A DNA stretch of 35,352 bases, from NCBI GenBank assembly GCA_900545515.1, contig UQZA01000025.1, forward strand, positions 1 through 35,352, written 5' to 3'. The notes under the pieces were generated by a model. It was not told the DNA's origin, did no database searches, and saw only the letters and a program-made list of their open reading frames with translations. This DNA comes from an uncultured Eubacteriales bacterium (lineage in GTDB: Bacteria > Bacillota > Clostridia > Oscillospirales > Oscillospiraceae). Shown here piece by piece: positions 14,328 through 22,252 of the stretch (the stretch's first letter is position 1; each line of letters starts with the position of its first letter). The translations under genes and the position numbers were made by a program.

Positions 14328-15070
14328 AGAGCTGGATCTATGGGTTTTTCATGACCTGGGGGATGTTTCTGGTCATTCCTTGTCCCGTTCGCCGTTGGGA
14401 TGAGAACGCGCGGGGGAAGATGATGGTGTGTCTGCCCTTCATTGGGGCAGTGGTTGGCGGTTTGTGGGCTCTGGCGGCCTGGGGATTGGGGTATCTGTCC
14501 TGTCCGGGGCCGGTACGAGCCCTGGTATTGGCGGAAGTGCCCTGGCTTGCTACAGGCTTTCTCCATCTGGACGGCTATATGGATGTCTGCGATGCCGTGC
14601 TGTCCCGGCGGGACCTGGCCACCCGGCAGAAGATTTTGAAGGACTCCCACTGCGGAGCCTTTGCGGTGATTTCCCTGGGGCTTTTGTTTATGGCACAGTG
14701 GAGTCTGTTTCTCTCCGCGGGGACAGTGGCACTTATGCCGCTGGCCATGATTCCCGTGGCCACCCGGGCCTGTGCCGGCCTGGCTGTGGTGTCTCTGCGG
14801 CCTATGGGGACCAGTCAATATGCGAATCTGGACCGGCGGGGCAGGGCAGGCCGGCAGGCGGCCCTCCTGGCGCTGGCTCTTTTGGCTGTGGGATTGCCCC
14901 TCATTCGCCTGGATGGGCCGGGCTGTGCGCCGCTGGCAGCGGCGGCAGGCTATGGACTGGCGGCCTGGTATGGGTTCCGGCAACTGGACGGCATGTCCGG
15001 GGACATTTCCGGCTTTGCCCTTACCCTGGGAGAGCTGGCCGGTGTGGCGGTTTTGACTTTGACGAGGTGA
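14324..15070 (+). CDS. cobS: Adenosylcobinamide-GDP ribazoletransferase (cobalamin synthase)
   Basis: This 248-aa integral membrane protein joins adenosylcobinamide-GDP to alpha-ribazole (phosphate), the last ring-assembly step of cobamide synthesis. The signature GFLHLDGYMDVCDAVLSRRD around residues 78-97 carries the conserved Asp residues. About six hydrophobic segments follow, including a Leu/Ala-rich stretch near 185-200. The start MKSWIYGFFMTWGMFLVIP is typical. It is coupled to cobU by ATGA and is followed 4 nt after its stop by the small CobU-like gene. Confidence 0.95.
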   Translation: MKSWIYGFFMTWGMFLVIPCPVRRWDENARGKMMVCLPFIGAVVGGLWALAAWGLGYLSCPGPVRALVLAEVPWLATGFLHLDGYMDVCDAVLSRRDLATRQKILKDSHCGAFAVISLGLLFMAQWSLFLSAGTVALMPLAMIPVATRACAGLAVVSLRPMGTSQYANLDRRGRAGRQAALLALALLAVGLPLIRLDGPGCAPLAAAAGYGLAAWYGFRQLDGMSGDISGFALTLGELAGVAVLTLTR

Positions 15071-15074
15071 CGGT

Positions 15075-15443
15075 ATGAATTTGGTGATTGGCGGGGCCTA
15101 TCAGGGAAAGTTGACCTGGGCGGTGGCCCAATATGGATGGAAGCAGGAGGAACTGCTGGATCTGGCCAAGGCAGAGCCCCAGGCGGCACGGTGCTGGTAT
15201 CACCTGGAGGAGTGGACCTGGCGGAAGCTCCAGGCAGGGGAGAGCGCTGCGGCGCTGCTGGAGCGTTTGGAGCCGGTTTTGCCAGAGGTGGTGATTTCCC
15301 GGGAAATTGGCTCCGGCGTGGTGCCCATGGACCCAAGGGAGCGGGCGTGGCGTGAGCTCCACGGCCAGGTGCTCCGCTTTCTGGCGGAGCGGGCCAAGGG
15401 AGTGACCCGGATTTTCTGCGGCCTGCCGGAGGTACTGAAATGA
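15075..15443 (+). CDS. Short CobU-like P-loop protein
   Basis: This 122-aa protein has a P-loop-like start GGAYQGKLTWA, in which the usual GKS/T reads GKL-T. It ends with VVISREIGSGVVPMDPRERA and a LAERAKGVTRIFCGLP tail. The second part corresponds to the C-terminal CobU region (NEVGxGIVP...R...G...N..LA...V..v.aGlP). The middle CobU domain is missing. Lying between cobS and the phosphatase gene, it is almost certainly part of cobamide salvage. It could be a degenerate paralogue or a partner of the divergent CobU. Start at 15075, stop overlapping the next gene by ATGA (15440-15443). Confidence 0.78.
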   Translation: MNLVIGGAYQGKLTWAVAQYGWKQEELLDLAKAEPQAARCWYHLEEWTWRKLQAGESAAALLERLEPVLPEVVISREIGSGVVPMDPRERAWRELHGQVLRFLAERAKGVTRIFCGLPEVLK

Positions 15444-16015
15444 AGCTGACTCTTTTGCGCCATGGCATCACAGAGGGAAACCGGCGGCGGCTCTACTACG
15501 GCAGCACCGATCTGCCCCTTCTCCAGGAAGGGTGGGAGGCGCTGGAGGACTTACGTGCCCAAGGAGGTTACCCTACGGCAACGCGGTACTATACCAGTGG
15601 CATGATCCGGACGGAGCAGACCCTGCTGGCTCTCTACGGCCCGGTTTCCCATGAGGTGCTGCCCGGACTGCGGGAGATGGACTTCGGAGCCTTTGAGATG
15701 CGCTCCTACGAGGAGCTGGAGCATGACCCTGCGTATCTGGCGTGGCTGGAAGGCGATGTAGAGGCCAATTTATGCCCAGGCGGGGAGAGCGGCCAGCGGG
15801 TGACAACGCGAGCCCTGGAGGCACTGGCGCCGCTGCTTGCAGCAGGGGAGGACGCTGTCTGCATCACCCATGGCGGCGTCATCGGCGGCCTGCTGGCTCA
15901 CTGGTTTCCCCGGGAAGAGGGGCGATACGCCTGGACACCTGCACCAGGGAGGGGCTTTCAGGTGGAGCTCCGGGATGGGATACCGTTGAAGCTCTGGGCT
16001 GTACCCAATGTATAA
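15440..16015 (+). CDS. cobC: Histidine phosphatase family protein, probable alpha-ribazole phosphatase
   Basis: A 191-aa phosphoglycerate-mutase-type phosphatase. The phosphohistidine motif LLRHGITEGN is at residues 4-13, SGMIRTEQT follows near 52, a Glu-rich EMDFGAFE sits near 77, and ITHGGVIGGLL carries the second catalytic His. In a cobT-cobU-cobS operon this family normally removes the 5'-phosphate from alpha-ribazole-phosphate or cobalamin phosphate. The family alone does not fix the substrate, so the name depends on context. It is the last gene of the riboswitch operon. Only a weak TGCC/GGCA hairpin follows, so read-through into the next unit is possible. Confidence 0.85.
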   Translation: MKLTLLRHGITEGNRRRLYYGSTDLPLLQEGWEALEDLRAQGGYPTATRYYTSGMIRTEQTLLALYGPVSHEVLPGLREMDFGAFEMRSYEELEHDPAYLAWLEGDVEANLCPGGESGQRVTTRALEALAPLLAAGEDAVCITHGGVIGGLLAHWFPREEGRYAWTPAPGRGFQVELRDGIPLKLWAVPNV

Positions 16016-16064
16016 TGTTGCCTTTTATGTGGCATCTCAATAGGAAGATTAAGGTAAATGCTAC

Positions 16065-16093
16065 TTTACTTCTTATGAAATCTATGCTAGAAT
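16065..16093 (+). promoter_or_regulatory. Promoter of the glycosylation cassette
   Basis: A -35 TTTACT (16065-16070), a 17-nt spacer and a -10 TAGAAT (16088-16093) lie 31 nt before the first ATG. The surrounding sequence is AT-rich. Confidence 0.7.
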
Positions 16094-16123
16094 GGCAGAA
16101 ACAATAACTGCGGGGTGGTTCTC

Positions 16124-17512
16124 ATGCAGCGCACGTATCGGGCCTTTCGTATCTTGTTTTGCGTATGCTTTTTGTTGATTGCTGCGTCTGTTTTATTGCG
16201 TAGCGGCCTGTTTTTGGCGGTAGCGTGTATTTGCTTAGGCTTTTACTGGTTATCCAGGCATCATATACCACGATTCACTGTGTGGCTGTTCTTGGGCGGG
16301 ATTCTTGTTCGCTTTGTGGTGATCTGGGTTCTCCATCCGCCCTTGGAGTCAGATTTTGAGAAGCTTTACGATGCGGCGCAAAGTCTGCTGGCAGGAGACC
16401 TGTCTTTTAACAGTACCCCCTATTTTTCCCTCTGGGCCTATCAGACCGCGTTTGTTTGTTGGGAAGCCATGTGGCTTGCCATTTGGAATCATCCCATTTT
16501 TTTGGAGATCGTCCATGCATTCCTTTCTGCTGGCACAGTATGCTTCCTGTACCGTCTGGTTTTACCTCATGTCCGGCAATCTTCGGCCCAGCTGATGGCC
16601 TTACTTCTGACAGTTTTCCCCTTTGCTTGCACCTTGACTACGGTGTTAACCAATCAGATTGCCTCTGCCTTTTTCCTCGTTTTGGGGATTTGGCTTTTGT
16701 ACTGCCCGGATACGGACCGCCTTCGTTTTTGGAGGTACCCTCTGTGCGGCGTTGCCCTTCAGATGGGGAACCTGCTTCGTCCGGAAGGCGTGATTGTGCT
16801 GGTGGCGGTGTTGGCATGGGTATTCTTTTCTGCGCTTCGGGAACCGAACCGGCTGAAGCGGTTACTTTGCGGATTCTTGGCTGTGGCAGTTGCCTACCAT
16901 GCGTTCGGACTGGGCGCCGACTGGCTTACAAAAGCAACAGGATTAAATCCCAAGGGCTTGCAAAATTCCTATCCTGGCTGGAAGTTTGTGTGTGGCCTGA
17001 ATCACGAGACCAGCGGTATGTATGCAGAAAAGGACTGGGACCTGCTGGGGGGTACCCTGGATGAGAATTTTATGCCCACCCCTGAGACAGAACAGCTGCA
17101 GAAGGAGCTGATTTCTCAGCGATTGCAGGTTTCTCCAGTCCAACTTGGGGTGCTGATGCTGCGTAAGATCGATGTTTTATGGTCTTCCAGCGGCTTGGTA
17201 TGGGCCTTTCACCACACCCAGGAGAATTCCAACTTTATCGTTGAGACACTGTATCGGGTCATAGAGGAGTTTGACCGGGCATTGTTTTTCCTGGTATTTG
17301 CGTTGGCCTGCCTGGGCCTCCGAAAAAAGCGGTCTCCCAATGAGTACTTCCCGTATTTTGTGTTTTTTGCCGCCTTTTGCGCCTTCCTTCCCATTGAGGT
17401 GCAGCCTCGGTACGCATATTTGCCTCAGCTTTTCCTGTTTGCCGCTTCAGCGTTTGGATTGGATTTCTTTACAAATACAATAGAAAGAAGGGGAGAATTG
17501 CAATGTCAATAA
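16124..17512 (+). CDS. Polytopic membrane GT-C type glycosyltransferase
   Basis: The product is 462 aa from the ATG at 16124, which has GGGGTGG upstream. A GTG at 16115 would add three residues. It has about ten hydrophobic segments. After the third comes an acidic extracytoplasmic loop, ESDFEKLYDAAQSLL, in the place where PMT/ArnT-like GT-C enzymes carry their catalytic Asp/Glu. Such enzymes move a sugar from a polyprenyl-phosphate donor to a polymer or protein outside the membrane. It is followed by a GT2 enzyme and a GtrA flippase, as in gtrABC-type cassettes, where it would be the acceptor-specific component. The acceptor is unknown. The gene overlaps the next by 10 nt and is AT-richer than the cob operon. 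Confidence 0.8.
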   Translation: MQRTYRAFRILFCVCFLLIAASVLLRSGLFLAVACICLGFYWLSRHHIPRFTVWLFLGGILVRFVVIWVLHPPLESDFEKLYDAAQSLLAGDLSFNSTPYFSLWAYQTAFVCWEAMWLAIWNHPIFLEIVHAFLSAGTVCFLYRLVLPHVRQSSAQLMALLLTVFPFACTLTTVLTNQIASAFFLVLGIWLLYCPDTDRLRFWRYPLCGVALQMGNLLRPEGVIVLVAVLAWVFFSALREPNRLKRLLCGFLAVAVAYHAFGLGADWLTKATGLNPKGLQNSYPGWKFVCGLNHETSGMYAEKDWDLLGGTLDENFMPTPETEQLQKELISQRLQVSPVQLGVLMLRKIDVLWSSSGLVWAFHHTQENSNFIVETLYRVIEEFDRALFFLVFALACLGLRKKRSPNEYFPYFVFFAAFCAFLPIEVQPRYAYLPQLFLFAASAFGLDFFTNTIERRGELQCQ

Positions 17513-18465
17513 CACTTTATTTGGCGATTCCCTGCTACAACGAGGAGGAGGTCCTTCCGGAAACTGCCAAGAGACTGAAGGAGAAATTTTCAGCCCTTCG
17601 GAAGGCAGGGACCATCACTGCGGAAAGCCGCGCTTGTTTCATTGACGATGGGTCGAAGGACAAAACCTGGGAGTTGATTTGTCAGCTGCACCAGCAGGAC
17701 CCCATGTTTTCGGGAATCAAGCTTTCCCGCAATCGGGGACATCAAAACGCGCTTCTGTGCGGCCTTATGACTCTCCGGGAGCGGGCGGACTGCGTCATTT
17801 CCTTGGATGCAGACCTTCAGGATGATATCAACGCCATAGACGGTATGCTGGAAAAGTTTCAGGAAGGGTGCGACGTGGTCTATGGGGTCCGCTCCAAGAG
17901 AGAAACTGACACAGCGTTTAAACGGATAACCGCAGAGGGGTTCTACCGGGTCATGAAAGCCCTGGGTGCGGATGTGGTGTTCAATCATGCGGATTATCGC
18001 CTGATGAGCCGCCGGGCGTTGGATGCATTGGCGGAATATAAGGAAGTCAACCTGTTCCTCCGGGGCATGGTTCCCCTCGTAGGTTACCGAAGCGGTGTGG
18101 TTTACTACGAGCGTGCAGAGCGATTTGCAGGGGAGAGCAAATACCCCTTAAAAAAGATGCTTTCCTTCGCCTGGGAGGGAATTTCGTCTCTGTCGGTGAA
18201 ACCAATGAAACTGATTACCCGACTGGGAATCGTAATGTTTGGCATTAGTATTTTGATGTTAATTTGGTTTTTTATCCGGCATTTTACTGGGCACACAGTG
18301 ACGGGATGGTCTAGCCTGGCAGTTTCTTTGTGGGCAATTGGTGGACTTCAGCTGCTGGCCACAGGTATTGTTGGAGAATACATTGGAAAGATCTATTTGG
18401 AGACCAAGGGTCGCCCGCGTTATTTGGCGGAGATGATTCTGGATGATTGGAAGGGCGCGCAATGA
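17503..18465 (+). CDS. Family 2 glycosyltransferase, GtrB / polyprenyl-phosphate hexosyltransferase type
   Basis: The 320-aa product begins with the GT-A core: LAIPCYNEEEVLPETA, CFIDDGSKDKTW and the metal-binding SLDADLQDD near residue 105. Two C-terminal transmembrane segments follow (about 240-260 and 270-295). This architecture is that of GtrB, DPM1-like and YkcC-type enzymes, which load a sugar from a nucleotide donor onto undecaprenyl phosphate at the inner face. It should supply the lipid-linked sugar that the GtrA protein flips and the GT-C enzyme uses. A GGGGAG site lies 7 nt before the ATG, and it overlaps both neighbours. Confidence 0.92.
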   Translation: MSITLYLAIPCYNEEEVLPETAKRLKEKFSALRKAGTITAESRACFIDDGSKDKTWELICQLHQQDPMFSGIKLSRNRGHQNALLCGLMTLRERADCVISLDADLQDDINAIDGMLEKFQEGCDVVYGVRSKRETDTAFKRITAEGFYRVMKALGADVVFNHADYRLMSRRALDALAEYKEVNLFLRGMVPLVGYRSGVVYYERAERFAGESKYPLKKMLSFAWEGISSLSVKPMKLITRLGIVMFGISILMLIWFFIRHFTGHTVTGWSSLAVSLWAIGGLQLLATGIVGEYIGKIYLETKGRPRYLAEMILDDWKGAQ

Positions 18466-18878
18466 AACAGCTGAAAAATTTGTTTGATGAAAAGCTCCTG
18501 AAATTTATTTTGGTCGGAGTGGTCAACACCTTGGTCGGCATGGCAATCATGTTTGGTCTTTACAACCTTGCACACTGTAGCTATTGGGTATCATCAGCAG
18601 CCAATTATATTTTGACGAGTATTCTCAGCTACTTTTTGAATAAATACTTTACATTTAAAAACAAAGAACGTAGCTGGAAGCAAGTGCTCCGCTTTGCCGT
18701 GAATATTGCGGTGTGTTATGGCCTGGCATACGGCATCGCCAAGCCGCTGTGTCTGCAGCTTCTGGGGAACGCCAGTGTCGCGGTACGTGATAATGTTTCC
18801 ATGCTAGTGGGAATGTGCCTCTTTACTGGACTGAACTATTTGGGGCAGCGCTTGTTTGCGTTCCGAACGAACTCATAA
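18462..18878 (+). CDS. GtrA-family flippase-like membrane protein
   Basis: The product is 138 aa from the ATG at 18462, which overlaps the previous stop as ATGA and has GGAAGG upstream. An ATG 15 nt earlier is less likely. Four transmembrane segments are visible: LKFILVGVVNTLVGMAIMF, an AANYILTSILSYFLNKYF segment that includes the family-typical N-K-Y-F-T-F element, AVNIAVCYGLAYGIA and a last one near 115-132. GtrA proteins are thought to translocate polyprenyl-phosphate-linked sugars. It is the last gene of the cassette, with a hairpin terminator 90 nt downstream. Confidence 0.9.
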   Translation: MKQLKNLFDEKLLKFILVGVVNTLVGMAIMFGLYNLAHCSYWVSSAANYILTSILSYFLNKYFTFKNKERSWKQVLRFAVNIAVCYGLAYGIAKPLCLQLLGNASVAVRDNVSMLVGMCLFTGLNYLGQRLFAFRTNS

Positions 18879-18966
18879 AGAGAATGGCCGTGGAAGCGGA
18901 TGAAGCCCAGGGGAATGGTTGCAGCTCACGTTCTGCCTGCTGATTCGGTTATGGCTCCACAAAATT

Positions 18967-18994
18967 ACCGCCAGTCCGGCTGGACTGGCGGTTT
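18967..18994. terminator. Terminator between convergent gtrA-like gene and gltX
   Basis: An 11-bp stem ACCGCCAGTCC/GGACTGGCGGT (18967-18977 with 18982-18992) has a 4-nt loop, with short T-runs on both sides. It serves the plus-strand cassette and minus-strand gltX. The rest of 18879-19036 shows nothing. Confidence 0.75.
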
Positions 18995-19036
18995 GATCAT
19001 GTTTGTATGAAGTACAGGCCACGCTTCCGGGAGCAT

Positions 19037-20683
19037 TTACAGCCGGTTTATGGCGGCCTGGAGCCGGGCTTTGGAGCGGTCAGGGCCCAGGAGCTGCATG
19101 ACCGTATAGAGGTCTGGGGAATTGGTCTTGCCGGTGAGGGCAATGCGCAAGAAGGTGCTCACATCGGCCACAGAGCCGGGCCAGGCAGTGGGATCCTGCT
19201 TGTAGAGCTTCATATTGGCCGTGAAGCCCATAGATTCTGCCAGGGCCTTGACCTTGTCGAACCAGGCAATGGCGTCGTCCTGGGGATCGTAGGAGGCCAG
19301 GAAGCCCATGAGAGCGGTGCGGACTGCATCGGCGGGGAAATTCTCTGGGAAGGGGGCGTTCCAGTCAAAATACCGGTCATAGAAGAAGCCCATATAGGGC
19401 TTGGCCTCCTTCCAGGTGGCCAAATCCTTCCGGGGCTTTTTCCCGCCCCGGCCAATGGCAAAGATGGCGGTGGCATAGGCCGGATCGGAGGCGAGGGCTT
19501 CGCCAAATTCCGGGTCAAACTCCCTGGCGTACTCCAGGGTGAGCCCATAAACCTCCTGAGCGGTCATGGTGGAGATGACATTTTTGGAAACATCGCAGAG
19601 CTTGGCGTAATCGAAGAGGGCCCCTGCCGGATTTAGCTTTTTGCAGGAGAAGGGGAAGTCTTCCGGCTTGGCAGTGGGATTGGCTCTGCGCCAGTCCTCA
19701 TAGTTGGAGTTCAGCAAGGTCATCACGTATTCATAGACAGCCCGGACCGGGAAGCCCTCGGCTTTGTAATAAGTGAGCGCCAGCTCCGGGTCCTTGCGCT
19801 TGCTGAGCTTTCGCTTGGAAGCGCCATCCATTTTCATGAGGGGGCCGATGTGGACGTATTTGGGCAGAGAGAAGCCCAAGGCCCGGAACAGCTGAATGTG
19901 GAAGGGAAGGCTGGGCAGCCACTCATCGCCACGGACTACGTGGGTGGTCCTCATCAGGTGATCGTCTACGGCGTGGGCAAAGTGATAGGTGGGGATACCG
20001 TCGGACTTCAGGAGCACCTGGTCGATGTCATTTTCCGTGATGGTGAGCTCCCCTTTTACCAGGTCTTTATATAGAAACTTATGTTCCAGAGAGCCGGTGG
20101 AGCGGAAACGAAGGACCCAAGGACGGCCCAGAGCCAGCTGGGCCTGGATGTCTTCCAGGCTCCGGTCCCGCCAGACAGCCCAGGGGCCGTAGTATCCAAA
20201 GTTAACCTTCTGCTCTTCCTGCTGCTGCCGCATGGTGGTGAGCTCCTCCTCGGTGCAGAAGCAGGGGTAGGCCCAGCCTTTTTCCACCAGTTGCTTGGCA
20301 TAGACGTGGTAAATCTCTGCCCGTTGCCGCTGGCGGTAGGGACCGTAGGCGCCGGAATCTCCCTCTATGGTAGCGCCCTCGTCAAAGAGGATGCCATAGT
20401 GCTTAAGTGTGTCAATCAAGACCTCCACGGCGCCGGGAACCTCCCGCTTGGCGTCTGTATCTTCCACCCGGAGGAACAGAACGCCGCCGGACTGGTGGGC
20501 CATCCGCTCGGAGACCAGGCCCTGCACCAGATTGCCCAGGTGTACGAAGCCGGTGGGACTGGGAGCCATCCGTGTGACGACCGCTCCGGCGGGTACGTCC
20601 CGGGGGGGATACCGCTGCTCCAGGGTTTCCGGTGTCTCGGTCACCTGGGGGAATAGCAGCTGGGCCAACGCATTGTAATCCAT
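19037..20683 (-). CDS. gltX: Glutamate--tRNA ligase
   Basis: This 548-aa class I aminoacyl-tRNA synthetase charges tRNA-Glu. The HIGH-type signature is PSPTGFVHLGN at residues 41-51, and the KMSKS-type loop is KLSKRKD at 292-298. DTDAKR (76-80) and GDEWLPS (252-258) are also typical. It is longer than the ~485 residues of most bacterial GluRS, because the N-terminus carries about 35 residues before the Rossmann fold and the C-terminal anticodon-binding part is extended. I recall this longer form from Clostridia. Whether it also mischarges tRNA-Gln cannot be seen. It has its own promoter, located inside the 3' end of the upstream symporter gene. Confidence 0.95.
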   Translation of the reverse strand: MDYNALAQLLFPQVTETPETLEQRYPPRDVPAGAVVTRMAPSPTGFVHLGNLVQGLVSERMAHQSGGVLFLRVEDTDAKREVPGAVEVLIDTLKHYGILFDEGATIEGDSGAYGPYRQRQRAEIYHVYAKQLVEKGWAYPCFCTEEELTTMRQQQEEQKVNFGYYGPWAVWRDRSLEDIQAQLALGRPWVLRFRSTGSLEHKFLYKDLVKGELTITENDIDQVLLKSDGIPTYHFAHAVDDHLMRTTHVVRGDEWLPSLPFHIQLFRALGFSLPKYVHIGPLMKMDGASKRKLSKRKDPELALTYYKAEGFPVRAVYEYVMTLLNSNYEDWRRANPTAKPEDFPFSCKKLNPAGALFDYAKLCDVSKNVISTMTAQEVYGLTLEYAREFDPEFGEALASDPAYATAIFAIGRGGKKPRKDLATWKEAKPYMGFFYDRYFDWNAPFPENFPADAVRTALMGFLASYDPQDDAIAWFDKVKALAESMGFTANMKLYKQDPTAWPGSVADVSTFLRIALTGKTNSPDLYTVMQLLGPDRSKARLQAAINRL

Positions 20684-20718
20684 GTTTTTGTACCTCTGTA
20701 TCCTTTAGATTTATCCAC

Positions 20719-20747
20719 ATATTAGCATGTTCAGCCAGCCTTGTCAA
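20719..20747 (-). promoter_or_regulatory. Promoter of gltX
   Basis: On the minus strand a perfect -35 TTGACA (20747-20742), a 17-nt spacer and a -10 TAATAT (20724-20719) are found. The -35 lies within the last codons of the symporter gene, so gltX is transcribed independently despite the tight spacing. Confidence 0.88.
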
Positions 20748-22155
20748 TCGGCCTTGCAGCAGGTGGCAGCGCTGTTTTTTGGACGTTTGATCCACCAAAA
20801 TAGGCGGCTGTCAGCCGGAATACCTCCGGACTGAGGGCGGCCAGAGCAATGAGATTGGGGATGGCCATGAGACCGTTCACCGCCTCTGCCAGCTCCCACA
20901 GCAGGGCTGGGGCAACGAGTGCGCCTAGCACCGTGGTGGCGGCGTGGATCAGGGCAAAGGGGCGGAAGCTCCTGCTTCCTAGAAGGTATTCTGCGCAGCG
21001 GATGCCATACAGGCCCCAGCCTAAGATGGTGGCAAAGGCAAACAGAGCCATGGACAGGGCCAGGAAAATCGTCACCCAACCGCCGTATACGCTGACAAAG
21101 GCCGCAACTGTCAGCTCAGCTCCAGCGTCGGCTCCGTAGGGGACGGAGATGCCGGAGGAGAGGATGACCAGGGCCGTCATGGTGCAGATGACCAGCGTGT
21201 CCGCGAACACCTCAAAAATGCCGTAAAGCCCCTGCTCCGCCGGGTGGCGGGTGTTGGCTCCCGCATGGGCAATGGAAGCGGTACCCATACCGGCCTCGTT
21301 GGTGAACACGCCCCGGGAGACACCAATGCGCAGGGTGAGAAAAGCCGACCCCACTGCGCCACCGGTGAAGGCTTTTGGGGAAAAAGCGCCTGCAAAAATA
21401 GATTGAAGCGCACCGGGTACTGCCCCGGCGTTGCGCAGGAGAACCCCCAGGCTGAGGGCAATGTATCCCAGGGACATGACCGGGATCAGGTACTCGGCTA
21501 CGGCGCCAATCCGCTTGGCGCCCCCCAAAATCACCAGGGCCACCAGAGCGCCGGCCAAAAGCCCCACCATCAGATTGCCCAGGGGGGAGGGGGTGAGTCC
21601 CAGAAAGATGAGCGCCTCGTTGATGCTGGTAACGGCGGTGCTGATCTGGGTGGAGTTGCCCACGCCGAAGGCTGCCACCATGCCAAAGGCACAGAAGAGT
21701 CCACCCAGCCAGGTCCACTTTTTACCCAGACCGTTTTTGATGTAATACATAGGCCCGCCCCGGAAGCTTCCCTGGCCGTCCGGTTCCCGGTACCGGACGG
21801 CCAGGACCACCTCTGCATATTTGACTACCATGCCCAGGAGAGCTGCCACCCACATCCAGAAAATGGCGCCGGGTCCACCAATGGCAATGGCCCCTGCTAC
21901 ACCGGCAATGTTGCCGGTGCCTACGGTTGCAGCCAAAGCGGTGCATACGGCCTGGAAGGGTGAGACGCCGCCTGCCTCCGGCTTCTCCCGCAGCTTGTGC
22001 CAGATGGTACCGAGAGAAAAGCCCAGCTTCCGCACCTGGAGAAACCGGGTGCGAAGGCTGAAATACAGCCCCACTCCCAGAATCAGCAGGAGGGCTGGCG
22101 CGCCCCACACCACCCGGTTGAGGGCTTGGATGACGGCGGATATGGTGTCTGTCAT
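20731..22155 (-). CDS. Alanine/glycine:cation symporter (AGCS family)
   Basis: The product is 474 aa from the ATG at 22155 (MTDTISAVIQALNRVVW), which follows AAAGGGGA. The frame runs upstream to 22317, but that part overlaps a terminator and the neighbouring gene. Family features are the GVGLYFSLRTRFLQVRK opening, ALAATVGTGNIAGVAGAIA, YAEVVLAVRYRE and the GVFTNEAGMGTASIAHA signature. It has 10-11 transmembrane helices and would import alanine or glycine with Na+. Glycine uptake would fit the glycine-inducible gcv operon in the same window, but no glycine riboswitch precedes this gene. Confidence 0.93.
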   Translation of the reverse strand: MTDTISAVIQALNRVVWGAPALLLILGVGLYFSLRTRFLQVRKLGFSLGTIWHKLREKPEAGGVSPFQAVCTALAATVGTGNIAGVAGAIAIGGPGAIFWMWVAALLGMVVKYAEVVLAVRYREPDGQGSFRGGPMYYIKNGLGKKWTWLGGLFCAFGMVAAFGVGNSTQISTAVTSINEALIFLGLTPSPLGNLMVGLLAGALVALVILGGAKRIGAVAEYLIPVMSLGYIALSLGVLLRNAGAVPGALQSIFAGAFSPKAFTGGAVGSAFLTLRIGVSRGVFTNEAGMGTASIAHAGANTRHPAEQGLYGIFEVFADTLVICTMTALVILSSGISVPYGADAGAELTVAAFVSVYGGWVTIFLALSMALFAFATILGWGLYGIRCAEYLLGSRSFRPFALIHAATTVLGALVAPALLWELAEAVNGLMAIPNLIALAALSPEVFRLTAAYFGGSNVQKTALPPAARPIDKAG

Positions 22156-22198
22156 ATGCGGTTCCCCTTTCACAGCAGCAGTCTTTTGCATGTATGAC

Positions 22199-22247
22199 AA
22201 AAAAAGAACAAGCGGCCTGGGAAACCCCTTTGGCTGGCTTGTTCTTT
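22199..22247 (-). terminator. Terminator after the ArsC-like gene
   Basis: On the minus strand, AAAGAACAAGC (22247-22237) pairs with GCTTGTTCTTT (22213-22203) around a 23-nt loop, ending in a seven-T run. It closes the SLH-lysozyme/truA/ArsC-like unit just upstream of the symporter gene. Confidence 0.85.
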
Positions 22248-22252
22248 CGTAC

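Noticed and set aside
18447..18461. Upstream start for the GtrA-like protein
   Set aside because: The ATG at 18462 gives the typical N-terminus, an ATGA overlap and a better-spaced GGAAGG site.
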